In this document: positions 1 to 5,086 of the stretch, in pieces
Numbering within the stretch: position 1 is the first letter of the stretch
Layout: the number at the start of each line of letters is the position of its first letter
Source: an uncultured Methylococcaceae bacterium
Lineage (GTDB): Bacteria > Pseudomonadota > Gammaproteobacteria > Methylococcales > Methylomonadaceae
Assembly (NCBI GenBank): GCA_903903765.1
Contig: CAIVAH010000070.1
Coordinates: 1 to 8,158, forward strand
Reading direction: 5' to 3'
DNA: 8,158 bases
Notes under the pieces: generated by a model
What the model saw: only the letters and a program-made list of their open reading frames with translations
What the model was told of the DNA's origin: nothing
Databases searched by the model: none
Program-made: the position numbers and the translations under genes

Positions 1-6
1 AAAGAG

Positions 7-321
7 ATGTCAATCGCGGCTGAATATGCTGACCGCAATGAAGATCGTAACCGCGAGAAAAATGCGGCATTAGATTTAATGAAGAAAGCAGACGAACTTG
101 AAAAAGAACTGCAAGAAACATCATTCTACGACGATAGCTTTGAAGTCATACCAACGGTTATTGAGGATTTGCAGTTAGTTAAAGATTCAGCTAAATCAAT
201 CCGTGAGCTAATTATTTGGGCTGTAGTTGGTGAATTTGATGTGTCTTATGCACTTGCAGAACAAATGATCTTAACGGAGTTTCATTATAAGTTATTGGAA
301 CAACAAAAGGAGGCGGCGTGA
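7..321 (+). CDS. Small phage-type protein of unknown function, possibly 5'-incomplete
   Basis: I do not recognise this 104-residue protein. Its N-terminal third (residues 8-38) is highly charged and probably a coiled coil, rich in Glu, Lys, Asp and Asn. A more hydrophobic helical stretch follows around residues 60-90. There is no signal peptide, and the single hydrophobic patch is too weak to call a membrane segment. The reading frame is open to the window edge and no ribosome-binding site can be seen before the ATG, so the real start may lie upstream. Its stop overlaps the GTG of the SSB gene (GTGA) and its last codons carry the SSB Shine-Dalgarno, so the two genes are translationally coupled. 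A role near DNA replication or recombination is only an inference from position. Confidence 0.6.
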   Translation: MSIAAEYADRNEDRNREKNAALDLMKKADELEKELQETSFYDDSFEVIPTVIEDLQLVKDSAKSIRELIIWAVVGEFDVSYALAEQMILTEFHYKLLEQQKEAA

Positions 322-749
322 GTAATGTTTTTAGCTTTATCGGCACTATTGGCAGAGATGCCGAAGTACGTTATGCACCATCAGGCGTGGCCATATTAAA
401 CGTCACTGTAGCCAACAACATTGGTTATGGTGACAAACAAAAAACGAATTGGGTGCGTGTTGTCCTATTTGGAAAACGTGCAGAAGGTAGTTTAAAAGAC
501 TACTTGGTAAAAGGTCAGCAGGTATTTGTGTCTGGAGAGTTATCCCAAAGCGAGTATGAAGCAAAAGACGGATCAACTAAAACAGTGCTAGAACTAAACG
601 CAAATATCATTGATTTAATTGGCAGTAAACGAGAGGGTGAAGCAAAATCAGCACCTGCCCAATCAAGCACAAGCCAGGGTAAACTGCCAGCACAACCGGC
701 TAATGGTGCGCCTTATGCTGATGACTTTAACGATGATATCCCTTTCTAG
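318..749 (+). CDS. ssb: Single-stranded DNA-binding protein (phage-type SSB)
   Basis: SSB coats single-stranded DNA during replication and recombination and recruits partner enzymes through its acidic C-terminal tip. The 143-residue protein has an N-terminal OB-fold (about 1-103), opening with the typical MSNVFSFIGTIGRDAEVRY and including Trp45 in the NWVRVVLFGKRAE segment. A Gln/Ala/Pro/Ser-rich disordered linker follows (about 104-132), then an acidic tail ending DDIPF, the interaction tip seen in bacterial SSBs. It is shorter than the usual chromosomal SSB, and its place among phage genes points to an element-borne copy. The start is GTG, supported by AAGGAGG at 307-313 with a 4-nt spacer. 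The GTG overlaps the upstream stop, and the next gene begins 2 bp after the SSB stop. Confidence 0.95.
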   Translation: MSNVFSFIGTIGRDAEVRYAPSGVAILNVTVANNIGYGDKQKTNWVRVVLFGKRAEGSLKDYLVKGQQVFVSGELSQSEYEAKDGSTKTVLELNANIIDLIGSKREGEAKSAPAQSSTSQGKLPAQPANGAPYADDFNDDIPF

Positions 750-751
750 TT

Positions 752-991
752 ATGAAAAATAAACAAATAGATTTAAGTAACCACCTGTTTGCACAACTTG
801 AGCGCCTTAGTGATGAAAGCTTAACAGCTGATCAGTTAGCAATGGAAATAGATAGAGGTAAGGGAATCACGTCTGTTGCTCAACAAATAATAGCGAACGG
901 AAAATTAGCACTTGAGGCGCAATCTTTATTATCTGATGGGGATATTAAAAAAATCCCGCTATTTTTGGAGCAAAGCCACTATGCCTCATAA
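752..991 (+). CDS. Small conserved phage protein between ssb and HNH nuclease
   Basis: This 79-residue, mostly helical protein resembles short phage and prophage proteins of unknown function. Those share an N-terminal 'DL.NHLF..LE.L' motif and a central 'IDR.K.I..VAQ.IIN/A..K' motif; here they lie at about residues 7-18 and 33-54. I know this family only as hypothetical phage proteins often found near recombination or HNH genes. The similarity is recalled, not computed. There is no signal peptide or membrane segment. No clear Shine-Dalgarno precedes the ATG, which lies 2 bp after the ssb stop, so translation is probably coupled to SSB. Its 3' end overlaps the HNH gene by 11 bp and carries the GGAG used by that gene. 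Confidence 0.75.
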   Translation: MKNKQIDLSNHLFAQLERLSDESLTADQLAMEIDRGKGITSVAQQIIANGKLALEAQSLLSDGDIKKIPLFLEQSHYAS

Positions 992-1559
992 ATATACTAA
1001 AGAACAAATAGCCTGGTTAAGAGCTAACCGGCCATTACATGTGCAATCAAAACTTAGCGACCTATTTCATAAAGAATTTGGCACTTATATTAAGCCTATG
1101 AACTTAGCAAATACTTGTAAACGACATGGCATCAAAACAGGTAGATCAGGGCAATTTGTAAAAGGACATATCCCTTTTAATGCTGGAATGACTGGTATAA
1201 GACACTCAACAGCAACAGAATTTAAAAAAGGCAATGTGCCTCATACCTATTTACCAGTTGGCACCATTAGTAAACGTGAAGATTACACCTATATCAAAAT
1301 AGCTGATCCAAGGACCTGGCAACTGCTTCATATGCATATTTGGGGAAAGGTGCATGGAAAAATACCTGAAAGCCAATGTATCATTTTTATAGATAGCAAT
1401 AAGGATAATGTCGTGATTGAAAACCTGGCGCTAGTAAAACGCAAAGAACTGTTAAGACTGAATAAAAATAATTATTCATTTTACCCAGACGAGCTTAAGC
1501 CATCTGTTCTAGCCCTATCTAAACTTGAATCAAAAATATTTGAGGTACAGCATGGATGA
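981..1559 (+). CDS. Phage HNH endonuclease
   Basis: Probable HNH-family (beta-beta-alpha metal) DNA nuclease of the type common in phage genomes, 192 residues from the chosen start. The N-terminal part (5-60) looks like a helical DNA-binding region (YTKEQIAWLRANRP). It is followed by the GRSGQFVKGHIPFNAGM segment typical of this family. The C-terminal HNH-like part (about 115-162) contains HMHIWGKVHGKIPE, IIFIDSNKDN and IENLALVKRKELLRLNK, matching the family pattern 'W...HG.IP.....F.DG...N..I.NL.L..R.ELM..N'. The central His seen in classical HNH proteins is replaced by Phe/Ile here. An upstream in-frame ATG at 912 exists, but GGAG at 967-970 favours 981. The end overlaps the next gene by 8 bp. 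Its role (homing, nicking or DNA processing) is unknown. Confidence 0.88.
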   Translation: MPHKYTKEQIAWLRANRPLHVQSKLSDLFHKEFGTYIKPMNLANTCKRHGIKTGRSGQFVKGHIPFNAGMTGIRHSTATEFKKGNVPHTYLPVGTISKREDYTYIKIADPRTWQLLHMHIWGKVHGKIPESQCIIFIDSNKDNVVIENLALVKRKELLRLNKNNYSFYPDELKPSVLALSKLESKIFEVQHG

Positions 1560-1887
1560 TTTTATAACACAAACTGAAATTTTAAAATTAATGGGCATTA
1601 ATACTACTAATACCACTTCTTCTTTTAATAATTTACGCAATCGTGGCAAGTTGGAGGGATTTCCAAAGCCTTTGAAACAGCAATACAGAAGGCAAGCGGT
1701 ATACAGCAAGGCCCGCGTCATAGCTTGGCTAAACGGTGATAACCAAAACCTGGCTAACCTTGCCTTTGAGTTTTTAACCGGTAAATATGCGCCAAAAACA
1801 CTAAAGTCAAAATGGAAGATGAGAAAAATGATCGCCAGGCTAAATAAGCCTGAAACAGTAACTGTCAGATGCGTGGGGGATTGGTGA
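1552..1887 (+). CDS. Predicted winged-helix DNA-binding protein (MerR/AlpA-like)
   Basis: Residues 3-60 of this 111-residue protein fit the small MerR/AlpA/excisionase winged-helix fold. An initial helix-turn-helix (ITQTEILKLMGINTTNTTSSF) is followed by a short basic wing (GFPKPLKQQYRRQAVYSK) and a closing helix, RVIAWL. The C-terminal half (75-100) is basic, with many Lys and Arg, which suits nucleic-acid binding. Family placement is by eye and only moderately secure. The ATG at 1552 is chosen because GAGGT at 1542-1546 lies 5 nt before it; a longer in-frame start at 1525 has no such signal. The gene overlaps the HNH gene by 8 bp and its stop overlaps the next start as TGATG. It could be a regulator or an accessory recombination directionality factor. 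Confidence 0.7.
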   Translation: MDDFITQTEILKLMGINTTNTTSSFNNLRNRGKLEGFPKPLKQQYRRQAVYSKARVIAWLNGDNQNLANLAFEFLTGKYAPKTLKSKWKMRKMIARLNKPETVTVRCVGDW

Positions 1888-2276
1888 TGAATAATGTAAG
1901 TTTTAGAGATTATTTTGCCGGATTGGCTATGCAGGGTTTGTTATTTGCAGACCTAACAACTAATTGGACTTCAGAAGACTGTGCTAGTTTTGCTTACCAC
2001 CAAGCTGACGTAATACTAGCTGAAAGGAATAAAGAAAAACTACTTTCAAAGCCTGTGGCTTATATAGATATAGGTATGGGAGGATATACAACAATTTCTT
2101 ACAACGATGAAGATATTGATAACTTTGCACAAGGAACACCACTCTACACATCACCACCAAAACGAGAGCCTTTGAGTGATGGTGAAATTTGTGAAATCTT
2201 ACTTAAAAAAGAATGGAAAGGTTTCGTGGAATTGGTTAGACAAATTGAAAAAGCACATGGGATAGGGGTCGAGTGA
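1887..2276 (+). CDS. Small phage early-region protein of unknown function
   Basis: This soluble-looking 129-residue protein resembles hypothetical phage early-region proteins. Residues 6-46 fit a recurring phage motif: 'RDYFAGLAMQGLL', then 'FAYHQADVILAERNK'. A second segment (about 56-90, 'KPVAYID' through 'TPLYTSPP') matches the variable domain found in Eaa-like and related phage proteins. The C-terminus (92-125) is a short helical region beginning LSDGEICEILLK. No biochemical role is known to me. The ATG at 1887 is chosen over the in-frame ATG at 1869 because a G-rich Shine-Dalgarno (1875-1880) lies 6 nt upstream and gives a TGATG junction with the preceding gene. The end overlaps the excisionase-like start by one base, again TGATG. 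Confidence 0.72.
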   Translation: MNNVSFRDYFAGLAMQGLLFADLTTNWTSEDCASFAYHQADVILAERNKEKLLSKPVAYIDIGMGGYTTISYNDEDIDNFAQGTPLYTSPPKREPLSDGEICEILLKKEWKGFVELVRQIEKAHGIGVE

Positions 2277-2596
2277 TGCAGCGTCTGCTTAAACTCTGTG
2301 AAGCCTCTGCATATCTTAGTATGTGCGAAACGACTTTCAACAAATTAGTGCGTAATAATGTCCCCGAAATGCAGCGTGGAAAAAATGTCATTTTTGACAG
2401 ACTTGACATTGATGAGTGGGTGGTGCAATTTAAAGAAGCGAATGGAAAGCCAAAAACGGAGGCTACAAAATGGCAAAGAAAACAGCGGGACTTAAAAAAC
2501 GCGGTGAAATCTGGCACATCGAAAAAGTTATCTTCGGTCAACTCTTTCGATGCAGCACTGGCGAAAAGGAACTCGAAAAAGCAGAACGCTATCTAG
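2276..2596 (+). CDS. Excisionase-like winged-helix DNA-binding protein
   Basis: Likely recombination directionality factor or regulator paired with the downstream integrase. Residues 2-53 (LLKLCEASAYLSMCETTFNK, then RLDIDEWVVQF) form a compact winged helix of the excisionase/MerR type, closed by the common 'FDR.D.D.WV' element. A basic Lys/Arg/Ser tail (about 58-106) follows, with a 'KSGTSKKLS' segment like the 'SGTS.S' tail I recall in this prophage family. The ATG at 2276 has AGGGG at 2264-2268 with a 7-nt spacer; a GTG three bases earlier is possible. Its last 127 bp overlap the integrase gene in another frame. Excisionase function is inferred from fold and position. Confidence 0.78.
   Translation: MQRLLKLCEASAYLSMCETTFNKLVRNNVPEMQRGKNVIFDRLDIDEWVVQFKEANGKPKTEATKWQRKQRDLKNAVKSGTSKKLSSVNSFDAALAKRNSKKQNAI
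2458..2462 (+). promoter_or_regulatory. Ribosome-binding site of the integrase, inside the excisionase-like gene
   Basis: A consensus GGAGG lies 7 nt before the integrase ATG at 2470. It sits within the coding sequence of the excisionase-like gene, so the integrase start is well supported despite the long overlap. Confidence 0.85.
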
Positions 2597-3534
2597 CTAA
2601 GCTAATCGAGGAACAGCGCAAGGTTCGCGTTTATGGTGAACGAATTGAGCGAAACTTTGATGAAGCTGCTGGTAGGTATATTGAAGACTACGGGCATAAA
2701 AAATCCCTTGATAGAGACATAACCACGTTAAAACTGGTGATGCCTTACCTCGGTGAATTGCCCTTGTTAAAAATTCATTCTGGAAGTTTAGATGGATTTG
2801 TTAAAGATAGAAAGGGGGCTGGCATTAGTGCTGGCACTCTCAATCGCGACATGGCAGTTATTAGACGAGTGCTTTCTTTATCTGCTCGGCTATGGCGCGA
2901 TGAACAGGGGCGACCTTGGCTTGATACTGTGCCAATGCTTCCTACTATTGAGGGAGTTAAAAGAAAGCCCCGCCCAATTAGTTTTAGTGAACAGCAATCC
3001 TTAATTAATGCGCTGCCTGCTTATCTATCTGATATGGTCTTGTTTGCTCTTAATACTGGTTTGCGCGACCAAGAAATATGCGGGCTTAAATGGAGTGATG
3101 AGTGTCGTTTGTCGGATTCTGATAAATCTGTGTTCATCATCTCTGAGGAAAGGGCTAAAAATACACATGAGCGAATTGTGCCGCTCAACTCGGTTGCCCT
3201 GTCTATTATTAATCAGAGGCGGAAAAATGGTTCTGATTATGTTTTCGATTTTGAAGGTCGAAAACTGGATAGGCTTACCAACAAGGCTTGGCGCAAGGCG
3301 CGTGAATCTGTCGGTTTGAAATCTGTTCGGATTCATGATTTGCGTCATACTTTTGGCATGCGGCTTCGGGCTGCTGGGGTAAGTTTTGAAGATAGACAGG
3401 ATTTATTGGGGCATCATGCTGGGCGAATTACAACTCATTATTCTAAAGTTGAAATTAATCGTCTTATTGATTGTGTCGAGTTGCTTTGTGAAAATCGTAA
3501 GCCTGAATTGACTTTGATTAGGCGTGCAGTTTAA
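2470..3534 (+). CDS. int: Tyrosine site-specific recombinase (phage integrase)
   Basis: Integrase of the lambda/P4-type tyrosine recombinase superfamily, 354 residues. It cuts and rejoins DNA at attachment sites for integration and excision. The N-terminal region (about 1-60) fits the short arm-binding domain, with KRGEIWHIEKVI. The core-binding SAM-like helical domain spans about 63-155 and the catalytic domain about 170-340. The full catalytic set is visible: Arg199 (NTGLRDQEICGLKW), Lys230 (beta-hairpin, RAKNTHERIVPL), His289 and Arg292 (HDLRHTFGMRLRAAG), His315 (LLGHHAG) and the nucleophile Tyr324 (THYSK). Nothing is missing, so the enzyme is probably active. It overlaps the excisionase-like gene by 127 bp and ends 96 bp from the 3' end of tRNA-Lys, which marks that tRNA as its target. 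Confidence 0.96.
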   Translation: MAKKTAGLKKRGEIWHIEKVIFGQLFRCSTGEKELEKAERYLAKLIEEQRKVRVYGERIERNFDEAAGRYIEDYGHKKSLDRDITTLKLVMPYLGELPLLKIHSGSLDGFVKDRKGAGISAGTLNRDMAVIRRVLSLSARLWRDEQGRPWLDTVPMLPTIEGVKRKPRPISFSEQQSLINALPAYLSDMVLFALNTGLRDQEICGLKWSDECRLSDSDKSVFIISEERAKNTHERIVPLNSVALSIINQRRKNGSDYVFDFEGRKLDRLTNKAWRKARESVGLKSVRIHDLRHTFGMRLRAAGVSFEDRQDLLGHHAGRITTHYSKVEINRLIDCVELLCENRKPELTLIRRAV

Positions 3535-3544
3535 AACTCAAACC

Positions 3545-3585
3545 CACAAAAACAGGTAAGTGCAAAAATGACAGGCACAAAAAAA
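3545..3585 (+). repeat. Short A-rich direct repeats beside the attachment site (possible integrase arm sites)
   Basis: ACAGG occurs at 3552-3556 and again at 3571-3575, 19 bp apart. A related CACAAAAA motif occurs before the first copy and after the second (near 3545 and 3576). Arm-type integrase sites usually lie in this position and are short and degenerate. The repeat is seen directly; the role is a guess, and A-rich sequence produces such matches by chance. Confidence 0.3.
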
Positions 3586-3611
3586 GCAGCTCCGATGAAA
3601 GATAACTGCTT
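3579..3611 (-). terminator. Rho-independent terminator downstream of tRNA-Lys
   Basis: Read on the minus strand, AAGCAG (3611-3606) pairs with CTGCTT (3589-3584) across a 16-nt loop and is followed by a run of seven T (3585-3579). The loop can add an inner CUUU/GGAG pairing. It lies 20 bp past the tRNA 3' end, the right place to end tRNA or que-operon transcripts. On the plus strand the same hairpin is followed only by a looser T-rich stretch, so it may act weakly on int transcripts too. If the tRNA is the insertion site, this terminator is element DNA. Confidence 0.65.
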
Positions 3612-3630
3612 GATTTGTTTATATCTTTGG

Positions 3631-3675
3631 TGGTGGGTCGTGCGCGATTCGAACGCGCGACCATCGCATTAAAAG
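3631..3675. other. Putative attachment site core in the 3' part of tRNA-Lys
   Basis: Tyrosine integrases that target tRNA genes usually recombine in the anticodon or T-loop region, and the element supplies an identical 3' end so the tRNA stays intact. Here the intact tRNA 3' end faces the integrase. The exact core length cannot be set without the other end of the element, which is outside the window. The limits given are simply the tRNA 3' portion from the anticodon loop onward. I saw no second copy of the tRNA 3' segment within the window. Confidence 0.5.
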
Positions 3676-3706
3676 TGCGGTGCTCTACCGGCTGAGCTAA
3701 CGACCC
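3631..3706 (-). tRNA. tRNA-Lys (anticodon TTT)
   Basis: A complete 76-nt tRNA can be folded on the minus strand. The acceptor GGGTCGT (3706-3700) pairs with ACGACCC (3641-3635), followed by discriminator A and an encoded CCA (3633-3631). The D-arm is GCTC...GAGC, the anticodon loop CTTTTAA gives anticodon TTT (Lys), and the T-arm GCGCG-TTCGAAT-CGCGC is perfect. The top pair of the anticodon stem is a C/A mismatch. The gene lies downstream of queC, with its own promoter in the gap, and its 3' end abuts the mobile element. Confidence 0.97.
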
Positions 3707-3720
3707 AACAAAGATTAACT

Positions 3721-3748
3721 ATTATAGTGGATGCATCAAAATTTGCAA
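3721..3748 (-). promoter_or_regulatory. Sigma-70-type promoter of tRNA-Lys
   Basis: On the minus strand TTGCAA (3748-3743) is followed by a 16-bp spacer and a perfect TATAAT (3726-3721). The -10 box ends 14 bp before the first base of the mature tRNA, which leaves a short leader of about 7 nt. The tRNA can therefore be made independently of the que genes. Calls are by eye. Confidence 0.7.
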
Positions 3749-3761
3749 GCGATTTTATTAA

Positions 3762-4433
3762 TTATTGATAACGAGTTGGATCAATGACTCCGGCATATTC
3801 AAATCCTACTTTTCTTAACCTGCACGCATCACATTTACCACAAGCATGCCCTTTCGCATCAGCAGAATAACAAGACACAGTCATTCGATAATTCACATCT
3901 AATGACATTCCCAACTTGATAATTTCCGATTTACTCAAGGCAATCAATGGCGTATGAATTTTAACATGCCCACCCTCAACACCCGCCTTAGTTGCCAAAT
4001 TAGCTAAATTTTGAAACGCACTAATAAACTCAGGTCTACAATCAGGATAACCTGAATAATCCACGGCATTAACACCAATAAATATTTCATGAGCCTCTAA
4101 AACCTCCGCCCATCCCAAAGCAAAAGACAGAAATATTGTATTTCTAGCAGGCACATAAGTTACTGGAATACCTTCTTGGGGCGTATTCGGCACAGCAATA
4201 TGCTCATCTGTTAAAGCTGAGCCACCAATCGCACCTAATCCGAGTTTAATTACTTTATGATCTTTAACTTGATAATATCTTGCAATCTCACTAGCAGCAA
4301 TTAATTCGGCATTGTGACGCTGACCATAATCAAAACTTAAGGCATAACATTCGTAGTTTTTTTGTTTAGCTAACGCTAAAACCGTAATAGAATCTAATCC
4401 ACCAGATAAAAGTATAATGGCTTTTTTTTGCAT
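3762..4433 (-). CDS. queC: 7-cyano-7-deazaguanine synthase (preQ0 synthase) QueC
   Basis: QueC converts 7-carboxy-7-deazaguanine to 7-cyano-7-deazaguanine (preQ0) using ATP and ammonia, a cytosolic step of queuosine biosynthesis. The 223-residue length is normal. The N-terminal ATP-pyrophosphatase loop SGGLDS is at residues 10-15, followed by the family segment SFDYGQRH (33-40). [11 protein letters not shown] (93-103) and [18 protein letters not shown] (120-137) are typical QueC blocks. Four zinc-binding cysteines are present at 188, 198, 201 and 204 ([18 protein letters not shown]). The start lies 5 bp after the queE stop, with AAGG about 12 nt upstream as a weak ribosome site, so it is probably cotranscribed with queE, whose product feeds it its substrate. 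Confidence 0.97.
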   Translation of the reverse strand: MQKKAIILLSGGLDSITVLALAKQKNYECYALSFDYGQRHNAELIAASEIARYYQVKDHKVIKLGLGAIGGSALTDEHIAVPNTPQEGIPVTYVPARNTIFLSFALGWAEVLEAHEIFIGVNAVDYSGYPDCRPEFISAFQNLANLATKAGVEGGHVKIHTPLIALSKSEIIKLGMSLDVNYRMTVSCYSADAKGHACGKCDACRLRKVGFEYAGVIDPTRYQ

Positions 4434-4438
4434 GTGAC

Positions 4439-5086
4439 TTATTTACCTTGGACATTATCCCAAAGCAATTTATGTAATTGAATTTGAAATCGGACCTGCA
4501 GGCTATCACGCAGAATCTTTTCAGCAAGTTCAGTTGGATTTTGTAAACCCATCACCGGTGAAAATAAAATCTCGCAAATATCATCAAGCCCATGTTTAGC
4601 TATAAGCTCTTTTGACCATTCATAATCTTCATCATTACCAATAACAAATTTAACCTGATCTTGAGATGAAAGAAAATCTATATTTTGATATAGATTTTTA
4701 CTTAATTCACCTGAACTAGGCGTTTTAAAGTCTAAAACCTTAACAGCACGCATATCCACTTTCGAGACATCTAAGGCACCACTAGTTTCTAAAGAGACTA
4801 CAAAATTATTATCAAGCAACTTTTTTATTAAAATAATACAACCAACCTGCGCTAAAGGCTCACCACCTGTTACAGTGACATACTTTGTACCATATTGTTT
4901 TACTTGATCAATAATTTCTGTAATAGACACTTTTTCACCGCCAGTGAAGGCATAAGCAGTATCACAATAAGAACATCGTAAAGGACAACCCGTTAATCTA
5001 ATAAACACGGTTGGAACACCTACTGTAGTAGACTCTCCTTGTAAGGAATAAAAAATCTCAGTGATTCTAAGAAAGTCCACTATCAA
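4439..5086 (-). CDS. queE: 7-carboxy-7-deazaguanine synthase QueE (radical SAM)
   Basis: QueE is a radical S-adenosylmethionine enzyme that rearranges 6-carboxy-tetrahydropterin into 7-carboxy-7-deazaguanine, one step before QueC. The 215-residue protein opens with the family signature [13 protein letters not shown] (7-19). The iron-sulfur cysteines C34, C38 and C41 lie in [16 protein letters not shown]. The SAM-binding TVTGGEPL follows at 71-78, and the C-terminus ends with the typical QLHKLLWD. Unlike classical CxxxCxxC insert-containing types, it is compact. The start is not certain: TTG at 5086 overlaps the cpoB stop as TTGA, while GTG at 5080 is also in frame, and neither has a strong Shine-Dalgarno. 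The overlap suggests translation coupled to cpoB. Confidence 0.95.
   Translation of the reverse strand: MIVDFLRITEIFYSLQGESTTVGVPTVFIRLTGCPLRCSYCDTAYAFTGGEKVSITEIIDQVKQYGTKYVTVTGGEPLAQVGCIILIKKLLDNNFVVSLETSGALDVSKVDMRAVKVLDFKTPSSGELSKNLYQNIDFLSSQDQVKFVIGNDEDYEWSKELIAKHGLDDICEILFSPVMGLQNPTELAEKILRDSLQVRFQIQLHKLLWDNVQGK

Larger units (their letters stand above)
1..3630. mobile_element. Integrase end of a prophage or phage-like integrative element (left end outside window)
   Basis: Eight tightly packed plus-strand genes include a phage-type SSB, an HNH endonuclease, an excisionase-like protein and a tyrosine integrase. They run up to the 3' end of a tRNA-Lys gene that belongs to a conserved chromosomal operon on the opposite strand. 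An integrase gene just beyond an intact tRNA 3' end is the classic arrangement of a tRNA-integrated element. No structural phage genes (capsid, terminase, tail) are visible, so the window cannot separate a full prophage from a satellite or an integrative island. The right boundary is set at the tRNA 3' end. The true crossover lies somewhere inside the tRNA 3' part. Confidence 0.8.

Noticed and set aside
912..980. Longer N-terminus for the HNH nuclease from ATG at 912
   Set aside because: The extra 23 residues overlap the preceding gene by 80 bp, have no family resemblance and lack a ribosome site, while GGAG precedes the ATG at 981.
2236..2541. Open frame of about 100 codons on the minus strand
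   Set aside because: It lies opposite the excisionase-like gene and the start of int, both with good ribosome sites and recognisable folds; it has no family resemblance and is Cys/Phe-rich in the manner of an antisense shadow.
3008..3348. Open frames on both strands within the integrase catalytic region
   Set aside because: The integrase frame carries all catalytic residues through this stretch; the alternatives have no recognisable motifs.
1..3534. A defence island or new immune system in the element
   Set aside because: I looked for nucleases with helicases, reverse transcriptases, TIR or NLR-like proteins, toxin-antitoxin pairs and CRISPR repeats. Only an ordinary phage-type HNH protein and DNA-binding or recombination genes are present.
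3631..3706. tRNA fragment or pseudogene created by integration
   Set aside because: All stems, the anticodon loop and CCA are intact apart from one C/A mismatch at the top of the anticodon stem, so the gene looks functional.
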